From NCBI RefSeq assembly GCF_000382445.1, contig NZ_KB905472.1, positions 2,131,697 to 2,195,696 on the forward strand: a stretch of 64,000 nucleotides of DNA. The letters are read 5' to 3'. Below the pieces are notes generated by a model. The model was given only the letters and a program-made list of their open reading frames with translations. It searched no databases and was not told the DNA's origin. Both the position numbers and the translations under genes were made by a program. The stretch comes from Phocaeicola massiliensis B84634 = Timone 84634 = DSM 17679 = JCM 13223. Its GTDB lineage: Bacteria; Bacteroidota; Bacteroidia; Bacteroidales; Bacteroidaceae. This document shows, piece after piece, positions 43,278 to 50,558 of the stretch; the first letter of the stretch is position 1; each line of letters starts with the position of its first letter.

Positions 43278-44129
43278 TTATTCTTTTGTGTCTTCTTCTT
43301 CCGGTGATGAATTGAGCGCAATGCCTGTCTTGGCGTTCAACGGACTGATGACCGCCTTGCCCGTCTTGGCTTCCAACTCCATACGGGCATTGCGGGCAAT
43401 CTCACCACCGGCTTCCGCCACATCCATGTGTTCCCGAAATGTCTCCGGATTTTTACTTTCAGATATTTCTTTGGTGGAAAGTTCCGCCAACATATTTAGC
43501 ACCAATTCCTTATTGGTCATATTGTCACGTAAGTTCTCTTTTTTCAGACCTTTGAACTGCTTATATTCCTTGGCGGTCATGTCACTCCAGGTCTGATAAA
43601 TAATATCGGTCAGCGTAGCAAACTGCACCCCCTCTTGCAATCCGTGCCGCTTCCATTCATCCGTGAGGTCTTTACGAATCTCTATAGATTTGAGACGCTG
43701 ATTAATCCAATTATCCGAATACCCCAACCGCTTATAGTCCACCAGTGCTTGATTGATAGAGAGTTCGGGGTCTTGCATTTGGTTAAGACGTTCAGTCGCC
43801 ACTTGTGCCATCCATTGCTTGAACGGTTCTGCTTTAGGCGATGGAATAGACTGAATCAAACGAAGAAGCTGCTGAGTATCTGCGACATCGGTTAAATACA
43901 TCTTTCCATCAGCCGATTTCATTTTCAGTTGACTACAATTTGTAGTCAACTCACTCCCTTCTTTTTTTAAACGTGTTTTCAAGACACTCCAATACTTACG
44001 AGGATTAGGGCTATCGGTTAGGACAGCCACCACATCCACTATGGAAAAGTACCATTTTTCTTCTTTGTCATCCCAAATAGTACGAACTTTCTTGGTTTCA
44101 AAAAGCTTGATGGCATTATGCTGAGTCAT
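43278..44129 (-). CDS. BRO-N / DinD-like DNA-damage-inducible protein
   Basis: A 283-aa protein. The N-terminal BRO domain reads VRTIWDDKEEKWYFSIVDVV, then TDSPNPRKYWSVLKTRLK and YLTDVADTQQLLRLIQSIPS. The C-terminal half (LTDIIYQTWSDMTAKEYKQF, LRDNMTNKELVLNMLAELST) matches DinD proteins. DinD in enterobacteria inhibits RecA filament formation. Here it sits inside the modification/nuclease operon, 22 bp before the DUF262-HNH gene, directly beside the silent methyltransferase cassettes. A link to recombination or to damage sensing is inference. Confidence 0.85.
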   Translation of the reverse strand: MTQHNAIKLFETKKVRTIWDDKEEKWYFSIVDVVAVLTDSPNPRKYWSVLKTRLKKEGSELTTNCSQLKMKSADGKMYLTDVADTQQLLRLIQSIPSPKAEPFKQWMAQVATERLNQMQDPELSINQALVDYKRLGYSDNWINQRLKSIEIRKDLTDEWKRHGLQEGVQFATLTDIIYQTWSDMTAKEYKQFKGLKKENLRDNMTNKELVLNMLAELSTKEISESKNPETFREHMDVAEAGGEIARNARMELEAKTGKAVISPLNAKTGIALNSSPEEEDTKE

Positions 44130-44155
44130 AATATTATATTTTTGTCTTTATTTTT

Positions 44156-44171
44156 AAGTTGAAATCTTAGG
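44156..44171 (+). repeat. Recombination repeat, site 1
   Basis: AAGTTGAAATCTTAGG, identical to the first 16 bases of site 2 (44272). It forms the 5' edge of silent cassette 1 and is shared as 13 bp (TTGAAATCTTAGG) with the inverted site 3. Confidence 0.8.
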
Positions 44172-44286
44172 TTGTAATCGTGGTATAGACCAAGACCCTA
44201 ATGGAGTATATGGAAGAAGTGCTTATATTCATAATGTTGAAGTGTTTAAAAGATTATTTATTCAATATAGGAAGTTGAAATCTTAG
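44161..44286 (+). pseudogene. Silent methyltransferase C-terminal cassette 1
   Basis: On the plus strand, opposite to the methyltransferase, an uninterrupted 41-codon frame runs from the EILG junction to TAG at 44284-44286. It reads EILGCNRGIDQDPNGVYGRS, then AYIHNVEVFKRLFIQYRKLK and S. It has no start codon or ribosome site. The beginning matches the EILG of the expressed methyltransferase (residues 324-327) and the end (KRLFIQ) resembles the family's C-terminal RLLIRKL. So it is an alternative tail awaiting inversion. Confidence 0.72.
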
Positions 44287-44293
44287 GGATAAC
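44272..44293 (+). repeat. Recombination repeat, site 2 (left arm of perfect 19-bp inverted repeat)
   Basis: TTGAAATCTTAGGGATAAC at 44275-44293 is the exact reverse complement of 44644-44662 inside the methyltransferase gene. With one mismatch the match extends to 22 bp. Its codons read EILGIT in the cassette frame. Confidence 0.92.
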
Positions 44294-44501
44294 AAAGACG
44301 TGGTTCGGAAGTGCCTCTAAAATCTATCCCGAGCAAATCCAGGTTGACCGTCATGGAAAAGAATCCAAAGTGACGAAACTCAATGACGGGGCAGTATTGC
44401 TTCATTCCGAAGTGCCTCAGAATGAAACTTATTATATGGTTGACAGGAAATATTACACCCAAGTCTATGCACGTGTTCTTATTAAGCATATCAGATTATA
44501 A
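44275..44501 (+). pseudogene. Silent methyltransferase C-terminal cassette 2
   Basis: The plus-strand frame is open from EILGIT to TAA at 44499-44501, with 68 codons past the repeat. It starts KTWFGSASKIYPEQIQVDRH, then GKESKVTKLNDGAVLLHSEV, PQNETYYMVDRKYYTQ and VYARVLIKHIRL. The final YARVLIKHIRL aligns with YARLLIRKL of the expressed tail. Its stop codon directly abuts the methyltransferase stop (44496-44498), so the two tails lie tail to tail. Inverting 44275-44662 would replace the 48-residue expressed tail with this one in frame. Confidence 0.88.
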
Positions 44502-45629
44502 TTTGCGAATGAGTAATCGGGCGTACATGGGAATATATTTTTCGCCAACCTTAATAACGCTTCGGGCATTTAAGTCGTTATATTTGGGGCTATCCATATC
44601 CGTGTACTTTTTCGTTCGTAAACAAGATGTGTTTTGCCTATCGGTTATCCCTAAGATTTCAAATTGCTCCGGACAATACTTAATCAAAAAGGATATAGGA
44701 ACTCCCATCACTCCTTCATAATCTGACGGAATGGCATCCGTAAAAGGTACTTCAATGGCATCATAATTATCGTAGCGGTCATAGGCAGCTTTGCCTTTCA
44801 GTTCCTTATGTTTGGAAAAGCGGAGGTTGTCTGCCATGCTCATCAGTGGCAATGGCTCATGACGACGACCATGCTCTATGCTGGTAAACCAACATGAATT
44901 GCCTAATCGGGTATAATTACCGACATATCCCAATCTTGCAGCTTTAGCCTTGTCTTTCTCATCTACTTTAGCTCCGTCAGGAACGCCAAAAACCATATCA
45001 TTTCCATTTCCTGTAGCACCTAACCAAACTTTGTTATCTTTTATCAAGGGAAAGACCTCTTTATAAGTGATTGCGTTCATGTTACCTATTACAGCAAACT
45101 TCTTCCCAGCTTCCACAATCCAAGCCAAGAACTCACGAAAGAGGGAGAACGGCGGATTGGTGATGATAAAATCCGCTTCATTACGAAGTTCGGTAACTTC
45201 TTTGCTTCGGAAATCCCCGTCACCATCCATATACTTCCATTCGAGGTCATCAATATTGATACGTCCGTCCCCGCTTTTGTCTCGTTCCAAGATGAATATC
45301 TTACCTTTCACCTGTGCCTTGGACGGGTCGAATTGAGGCGCTTCTTTCTCAAACAAAGAGGGCTGATAAGGTGTTTTGTATTTTTTGCTATCCGGCGCAT
45401 AACTCGTAGAAATCAGTTTTTTCAAGCCTAACTCATCAAACTTGGCAGCAAAGTATCGGGTAAAGTTGCTCCATTCGGGGTCATCACAAGGAAGCAATAC
45501 AGTCTTTCCCCTAAACACGTCCGGGTCATATTCAAGATAGGCATTCATTTCAATCTCTATGTCATGAAATTGCGTATAGAACTCATCATTCTTAGCCGCC
45601 TTAGCTTCTTTTAGATTAGTATTTGCCAT
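44496..45629 (-). CDS. EcoRI-family adenine-specific DNA methyltransferase, expressed form
   Basis: A 377-aa protein of the EcoRI methylase family (PF13651). The N terminus reads AAKNDEFYTQFHDIEIEMNA. The catalytic NPPF (residues 158-161, FIITNPPFSLF) methylates adenine N6, and LLPCDDPEWSNF belongs to the cofactor region. Residues 1-322 are fixed. FEILGIT (323-329) is encoded by the inverted repeat, and residues 330-377 (DRQNTSCLRTKKYTDMD, then ending YARLLIRKL) are the switchable tail. The start is 4 bp behind the XRE gene. The exchangeable tail most likely helps choose the target sequence, so switching would re-pattern genome methylation. Confidence 0.92.
   Translation of the reverse strand: MANTNLKEAKAAKNDEFYTQFHDIEIEMNAYLEYDPDVFRGKTVLLPCDDPEWSNFTRYFAAKFDELGLKKLISTSYAPDSKKYKTPYQPSLFEKEAPQFDPSKAQVKGKIFILERDKSGDGRINIDDLEWKYMDGDGDFRSKEVTELRNEADFIITNPPFSLFREFLAWIVEAGKKFAVIGNMNAITYKEVFPLIKDNKVWLGATGNGNDMVFGVPDGAKVDEKDKAKAARLGYVGNYTRLGNSCWFTSIEHGRRHEPLPLMSMADNLRFSKHKELKGKAAYDRYDNYDAIEVPFTDAIPSDYEGVMGVPISFLIKYCPEQFEILGITDRQNTSCLRTKKYTDMDSPKYNDLNARSVIKVGEKYIPMYARLLIRKL
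44644..44662 (-). repeat. Recombination repeat, site 3 (right arm, inside the methyltransferase gene)
   Basis: The reverse complement of site 2, 19 of 19 bases. It encodes EILGIT of the expressed protein at the border between the conserved body and the variable tail. Confidence 0.92.
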
Positions 45630-45633
45630 ATGT

Positions 45634-45837
45634 CTATTTTTTTATTTCATTAGGTACAAGAAGTGTACGCACATCCACATTCAGTATTTCCGCTATCCTG
45701 TATAGTACGGGTATAGGCGGTTGCACTCTGTTCGTGGCGTATAGATTGACCATATTAAAACCTTTGCCAAGTCGTTTAGCCAATTCAGTTTGACTAATAC
45801 CCACCTCAATCAATGCTTCTTTTATCCGATGCGACAT
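45634..45837 (-). CDS. Small XRE-family HTH regulator
   Basis: A 67-aa Cro/C1-type helix-turn-helix protein (MSHRIKEALIEVGISQTELA, then KRLGKGFNMVNLYATNRVQP and LYRIAEILNVDVRTLLVP). It is the first gene of the leftward operon, 4 bp before the methyltransferase. Its size and position are those of a controller protein in restriction-modification systems, which delays nuclease expression until DNA is methylated. No operator was identified with confidence. Confidence 0.88.
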   Translation of the reverse strand: MSHRIKEALIEVGISQTELAKRLGKGFNMVNLYATNRVQPPIPVLYRIAEILNVDVRTLLVPNEIKK

Positions 45838-45853
45838 CTTCTTTAACTTGTCA

Positions 45854-45861
45854 CAAAGGTA
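45854..45861 (-). promoter_or_regulatory. -7 element of the XRE-methyltransferase operon
   Basis: CAAAGGTA on the plus strand reads TACCTTTG on the minus strand, a Bacteroides -7 box, 17 bp upstream of the XRE start codon. A matching -33 element is not obvious. The rest of 45838-46294 holds a TATATTTG box near 46012 and a TCGGTTAAGTCTAACCGA hairpin, but no gene that I can see. Confidence 0.5.
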
Positions 45862-46258
45862 TATAATTTTATTGGGTAAACCACTGTGCTCTTAAAAGAA
45901 AGTATTTCGTTAATGGCTTATCCAAAGCTATTTTGGAAAATTCTATTTGTTTTTTCGCCAGTCGATTTTATAAAACTGCCACCGATAGTTCGTACTTTCG
46001 AAAAAAATCCCTATATTTGCACTTGAAAGAGTTATTTGACAGCATAGTAATGCAAAACGCTGAAATTCACACGGTTGCTAACTCGTTACCGCTACTTTTC
46101 AAATAGTTCGCTAAAAGTTTATTTCTCAATCGGTTAAGTCTAACCGACAAAAATATAAAATAGAATAATTCCTAGGAAAACGCTCAATAATTGATTCATA
46201 TCTAATGCATATTGTATCACGTTTTGTTGATTCGGCACTCACTTTCAATTATTATTCA

Positions 46259-46266
46259 TATCTTTG
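46259..46266 (+). promoter_or_regulatory. -7 element upstream of the GlcNAc-kinase-like gene
   Basis: TATCTTTG, 28 bp upstream of the ATG at 46295, matches the Bacteroides -7 consensus. Confidence 0.5.
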
Positions 46267-46294
46267 CGTACACTATAACCATTAACCAGTAACC

Positions 46295-47134
46295 ATGATT
46301 GTAATAGCAGACAGTGGTTCCACCAAAACCGATTGGTGCATCGGCAACAGCCAAACGGATTACCGGATAGTCCAAACTCCCGGCATCAATCCGTTTTATC
46401 TTTCCACCAAAGAAATAAGCCGGCAAATAACAGAAAACCTTTTCCCGCAGTTGACGGAAAAAGACACCGTCACCGAACTTTATTTCTATGGCGCCGGCTG
46501 CACGCCCGAAAAGGCATGCATCGTAGCAGATGCCCTCACCGAATGTTTCCCACACGCCCATGTTGCGGTGGAAAGTGACTTGTCGGGAGCCGCCCGCGCC
46601 TTGTGCGGACACACGAAAGGCATTGCCTGTATATTGGGAACAGGATCGAATTCCTGCGAGTACGACGGTGAAAAAATTGTTTCCAATGTTTCTCCACTGG
46701 GGTACATATTGGGGGACGAAGGAAGCGGAGCCGTGCTGGGTAAACGCCTGGTGGGTGACTGCCTCAAAAAACAGCTTCCCCCCGACTTGTGCGAACTGCT
46801 GCTGAAAGAATATGAGTTGACGCCTGCCTTTATCTTGGACAAAGTATATCGGCAGCCGCTTGCCAACCGTTTTCTGGCAAGCCTCACTCCTTTCTTATCC
46901 GCACACCGGCAAAGAGCGGAGATTCATGCGTTGCTGCTTTCCTGCTTCACCGATTTCTTCAAAAGAAATGTGATGCTGTACGAATATGCCGGTTGCCCGG
47001 TTCATTTTATCGGTTCCATCGCATGGCATTTCCGGGCGGAGGTGAAAGAAGCAGCCGATGCATTGGGCATTCAAGTCGGCAAGATAATAAAGAGTCCGAT
47101 GGAAGGGTTGATAAATTATCATTTCAGAATATGA
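46295..47134 (+). CDS. BadF/BadG-type N-acetylhexosamine kinase-like ATPase
   Basis: A 279-aa ASKHA-fold protein. It has the phosphate-binding loop IADSGSTKTDWCIG, the GINPFYLS region, GTGSNSCEYDGEKI (phosphate 2) and GYILGDEGSGAVLGKRL, typical of eukaryote-like GlcNAc kinases and BadF/BadG ATPases. It overlaps murQ by 4 bp (ATGA), so a role in amino-sugar (GlcNAc or MurNAc) phosphorylation during murein recycling is likely. Confidence 0.88.
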   Translation: MIVIADSGSTKTDWCIGNSQTDYRIVQTPGINPFYLSTKEISRQITENLFPQLTEKDTVTELYFYGAGCTPEKACIVADALTECFPHAHVAVESDLSGAARALCGHTKGIACILGTGSNSCEYDGEKIVSNVSPLGYILGDEGSGAVLGKRLVGDCLKKQLPPDLCELLLKEYELTPAFILDKVYRQPLANRFLASLTPFLSAHRQRAEIHALLLSCFTDFFKRNVMLYEYAGCPVHFIGSIAWHFRAEVKEAADALGIQVGKIIKSPMEGLINYHFRI

Positions 47135-47946
47135 GTTTTATTAAAATAACCGAGCAGCCGTCTTTGCACGAAGACCTGGAACAGTTGTCCGTGCGAAGCT
47201 TATTGGAAGGTATCAATGAGGAAGACCAAAAAGTAGCCTTGGCCGTGCGCTCCTGTATTCCCCACATAGAAAGACTGGTAACAGGCATCGTGGAACGGAT
47301 GCAGCAAGGCGGACGGGTATTTTATATCGGAGCCGGAACCAGCGGACGCCTGGGGGTATTGGATGCTTCGGAGATTCCACCGACTTTCGGTATGCCCGAT
47401 ACTTATATAATAGGTATAATAGCCGGAGGCGAAACGGCTCTGCGGCATCCGGTGGAAAATGCGGAAGACGATACGTTGAAGGGATGGGAAGAATTGCAGG
47501 CTTTCCACATCAGCGACAAAGATACCGTGATAGGCATTGCCGCTTCGGGAACAACGCCTTATGTCATCGGCGCATTGCAACAGGCACGGAAAAGAGGCAT
47601 ACTGACAGCAGGAATCAGCAGCAATCCTGATTCTCCCCTCTCACACGCAGTGGATATTCCCATCGAAATGATTGTGGGCCCGGAGTTTGTGACCGGCAGT
47701 TCGCGCATGAAAAGCGGCACAGGGCAAAAAATGATTCTCAACATGATCAGCACTTCCGTGATGATAAAACTGGGAAGGGTGAAGGGAAACCGAATGGTCA
47801 ATATGCAACTAAGCAACCAAAAACTGGTAGACCGGGGAATGAGAATGATTATGGAGGAGCTGCAGCTAGACGAAAAAAAGGCTAAACAATTGTTGCAGAA
47901 ATATGGTTCAGTAAAAAAGGTCTTGGACATTTATAATAAGAAATAA
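47131..47946 (+). CDS. murQ: N-acetylmuramic acid 6-phosphate etherase
   Basis: 271 aa from MSFIKITEQPSLHEDLEQL; an upstream in-frame extension lies within the kinase gene and is rejected. A SIS-domain lyase that removes lactate from MurNAc-6-phosphate, yielding GlcNAc-6-phosphate. Visible are FYIGAGTSGRLGVLDASEIP, the acidic ETALRHPVENAEDD, GIAASGTTPYVIGAL and GSSRMKSGTGQKMILNMIST. Coupled to the kinase-like gene by the ATGA overlap, it completes the murein recycling pair and matches the AmpG-like importer at 31032. Confidence 0.96.
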   Translation: MSFIKITEQPSLHEDLEQLSVRSLLEGINEEDQKVALAVRSCIPHIERLVTGIVERMQQGGRVFYIGAGTSGRLGVLDASEIPPTFGMPDTYIIGIIAGGETALRHPVENAEDDTLKGWEELQAFHISDKDTVIGIAASGTTPYVIGALQQARKRGILTAGISSNPDSPLSHAVDIPIEMIVGPEFVTGSSRMKSGTGQKMILNMISTSVMIKLGRVKGNRMVNMQLSNQKLVDRGMRMIMEELQLDEKKAKQLLQKYGSVKKVLDIYNKK

Positions 47947-47972
47947 ATTGTATAACTAAAAACAATTAAGAC

Positions 47973-48674
47973 ATGAAAAGTTGGAAACCGGAAGCCATTA
48001 TCTTAGCAATAGGTATGCTGATTATGGGGTATTTTATCAAAAACGGACTGGATACTTTCGCCGGTAAAGACCGGGTAGTAACCGTCAAAGGATTGGCTGA
48101 AATGGAAGTGCCTGCCAACAAGGTTACTTGGCCTCTGATGTACAAGGAAGTGGGAAATGACTTGCCTGCCTTATATAATAAGATTAATAATACGAATCAG
48201 ACTATCGTCACTTTCCTCAAACAAAAAGGTATCACGGAGCAGGAAATCAGTATCAATGCTCCCGAACTTATCGACTTGCAGGCCGACCGTTATAATAGTA
48301 ATCCGATTCAATTCCGTTATAATATTACAACTGTCATCACTGTTACATCCGACAAAGTGGAACTTGTCCGTAATCTGATAAAAGAACAGAGTGAGCTTCT
48401 GAAGCAGGGCATCGCCATTACCGGAGGAGATTACCGCTACAATGTGCAGTATGACTTTACAGGGCTCAATGCCGTGAAACCTCAGATGATAGAAGAAGCA
48501 ACAAAGAACGCCCGCGCCGCCGCCATCAAGTTTGCCAAAGACTCGGACAGTGAACTGGGAAAGATAAAAAGAGCTTATCAAGGACAATTCAGCATCGAAG
48601 ACCGCGATGCCAATACTCCTTATATCAAACGAATACGCGTGGTGACTACCATTGACTATTCACTGGAAGATTAA
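47973..48674 (+). CDS. SIMPL domain (DUF541) protein
   Basis: A 233-aa protein with one N-terminal membrane segment (IILAIGMLIMGYFI) and a SIMPL domain (VVTVKGLAEMEVPANKVTWP, VTVTSDKVELVRNLI, AAIKFAKDSDSELGKIKRAY). Relatives are periplasmic proteins of unclear role, with one linked to oxidative stress. It lies 26 bp after murQ, possibly co-transcribed, and its stop nearly meets the convergent kinase gene (48679). Confidence 0.87.
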   Translation: MKSWKPEAIILAIGMLIMGYFIKNGLDTFAGKDRVVTVKGLAEMEVPANKVTWPLMYKEVGNDLPALYNKINNTNQTIVTFLKQKGITEQEISINAPELIDLQADRYNSNPIQFRYNITTVITVTSDKVELVRNLIKEQSELLKQGIAITGGDYRYNVQYDFTGLNAVKPQMIEEATKNARAAAIKFAKDSDSELGKIKRAYQGQFSIEDRDANTPYIKRIRVVTTIDYSLED

Positions 48675-48678
48675 AATA

Positions 48679-50358
48679 TCAGATCCCCATCTTATGAAGC
48701 ATTTTCAATAGTTCATCTTTGTTCAGAGGCTTTGATAAATAACCGTTGAAGCCTCTGGACATTACTTTTCTTCTGTCTTCATCGTATGCAAAAGCCGTTA
48801 CCGCCACAATGGGGATATCGGAAGACAGTTGGCGAATGGCATCCGTTGCCTGATAACCGTCCACCACGGGCATGCCTATATCCATCAAAATAATATCCGG
48901 ATTGCATTCCAGGTATTTGGAAACGGCTTCTTCACCATTTGTGGCACGGATCAAATCATAGTGTTTTTCCAGATAAATCTTATAGAGCAGATAATTGTCG
49001 TCCATGTCCTCGGCTATCAGAATGGTTCGGCGAACAGCCCCCGCATCGTATTCGGTTTCATTGAATTCAACGGTTTCCGAAACGTCTTCCGTCCGTTGCT
49101 GCAAAGGTAAAAAATCAAAAGGTTTCACCGGCAGGGTAAACCAGAAAGTAGAACCTTTGCCGTATTCCGAGAATACCCCTATCTCACCGCCCAGTTTCTT
49201 GATAATGGTCCGGCTGATAGACAACCCCAAACCCGTGCCCTGCTTTTTGGCATCCAGTTTCATGAAACGTTCAAAGACTTTATCCACCTTCCCGGCCGGA
49301 ATGCCGGCTCCCGTGTCCTGCACATAGAAGTAGATATCATCCTCCCGCACCTTATATCCTAAAGTGATGCTGCCTTCTTTGGTATACTTGAATGCATTCG
49401 ACAGAAAATTGGAAAGTACCTGTGACACCCGGTTCTTTTCGGTATGAATAAAGCAGACCGGCAGACAAGGCTCAAACACAATACGCACCGGACTGTCAGC
49501 CTCTTCCAGACGCAGCCGGAAAATTCCTTCCAGTTCACGCATTATCTGATTAACATCCGTATCGGAATAAATAAACTCCAATGTCCCCGCCTCTATCTTT
49601 GACATATCCAGAATATCATTAACCAACTGCAACAACATATTCGTATTACCTTTGATTATCTCAACATAAGAATTACGTTCGGATTCGGAAGCATTGGACA
49701 ACAATCCCGCGAAACCAACTATCGCATTCAGCGGAGTCCGAATTTCATGGCTCATATTAGCCAGGAAAGCTGTCTTCTGTTCACCTGCCACTTCCGCCAC
49801 CCGCCTGGCCGCCTCCAGTTCTTCCTGTACCTTCTTCAAACGCGTAATATCTCTCACGGTCAGCAACACCTTTTCATCTCTGTTCTGCACCATATATGCC
49901 CCCGAAACACTCACCACACAATCCACGTAGTTATCAGTGTCATCCGACAAATAAAGCCTCATCGGAGCTTCCAACCGGGAAAAGCTGTTTTTTTCGCGAA
50001 AACACCTTTCGATGGAAGCACGCACCGGACAGGATTTACAATTCTCGTGAGTGCCGCATGCACCGGAATCCAACGCATTTTTGCACCGAAGCAATTCCCC
50101 CACCCTGTGAAGGACACAGTCATCCTTTTCACTGTTCAAACTATAATAATTGGTTTTCTCTACCAGAAAATTACGATTGGCCAATACAATGTACGCATCG
50201 ATATTGCGTAAGATGGCATCCGAAAAATCTTTGTTTAAACCAAGTTCGTTCTTTTGGGCAAGAACTTCCTTATTCAGACTTTTTGTTTTCTTTGTTTCGA
50301 GCCACCACTTTATCATAAAAAATAAAGCAACAACCGCTAATAGTATGGATGGTAGCAT
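48679..50358 (-). CDS. Hybrid sensor histidine kinase with receiver domain
   Basis: 559 aa: an N-terminal membrane segment (LLAVVALFFMIKWW) and a coiled linker. A PAS-like domain follows with a cysteine cluster (SGACGTHENCKSCPVR), which may bind a metal or sense redox. Next are HisKA with the phospho-His in FLANMSHEIRTPLNAIVGF, HATPase (NFLSNAFKYTKEGS, DTGAGIP, GTGLGLSISRTI) and a C-terminal receiver (DIILMDIGMPVVDGYQA, with LSKPLN). There is no output domain, so it probably passes phosphate on to another protein. No cognate regulator is adjacent. Confidence 0.93.
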   Translation of the reverse strand: MLPSILLAVVALFFMIKWWLETKKTKSLNKEVLAQKNELGLNKDFSDAILRNIDAYIVLANRNFLVEKTNYYSLNSEKDDCVLHRVGELLRCKNALDSGACGTHENCKSCPVRASIERCFREKNSFSRLEAPMRLYLSDDTDNYVDCVVSVSGAYMVQNRDEKVLLTVRDITRLKKVQEELEAARRVAEVAGEQKTAFLANMSHEIRTPLNAIVGFAGLLSNASESERNSYVEIIKGNTNMLLQLVNDILDMSKIEAGTLEFIYSDTDVNQIMRELEGIFRLRLEEADSPVRIVFEPCLPVCFIHTEKNRVSQVLSNFLSNAFKYTKEGSITLGYKVREDDIYFYVQDTGAGIPAGKVDKVFERFMKLDAKKQGTGLGLSISRTIIKKLGGEIGVFSEYGKGSTFWFTLPVKPFDFLPLQQRTEDVSETVEFNETEYDAGAVRRTILIAEDMDDNYLLYKIYLEKHYDLIRATNGEEAVSKYLECNPDIILMDIGMPVVDGYQATDAIRQLSSDIPIVAVTAFAYDEDRRKVMSRGFNGYLSKPLNKDELLKMLHKMGI

Positions 50359-50462
50359 TTGCTAAATAGATTTATATTATCGCAAAGATATGAACATAAT
50401 TCAATATCGGTTTATAATTAGACAATTAAATATTCAAATTTAAAGAAAAAGCCTCAAATCTA

Positions 50463-50492
50463 TTTGTGATTCAGTAAATTATTGTATCTTTG
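50463..50492 (+). promoter_or_regulatory. Bacteroides-type promoter of rpsA
   Basis: TTTG at 50463-50466 and TATCTTTG at 50485-50492, 18 bp apart, match the -33/-7 consensus. An untranslated leader of about 60 bp follows to the ATG at 50559. Confidence 0.75.
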
Positions 50493-50558
50493 CGCCCGAA
50501 ATTAGATAATCAATATAATGTCTAACGTAATTAACTGAGAATTTTAACAATTTTATTA

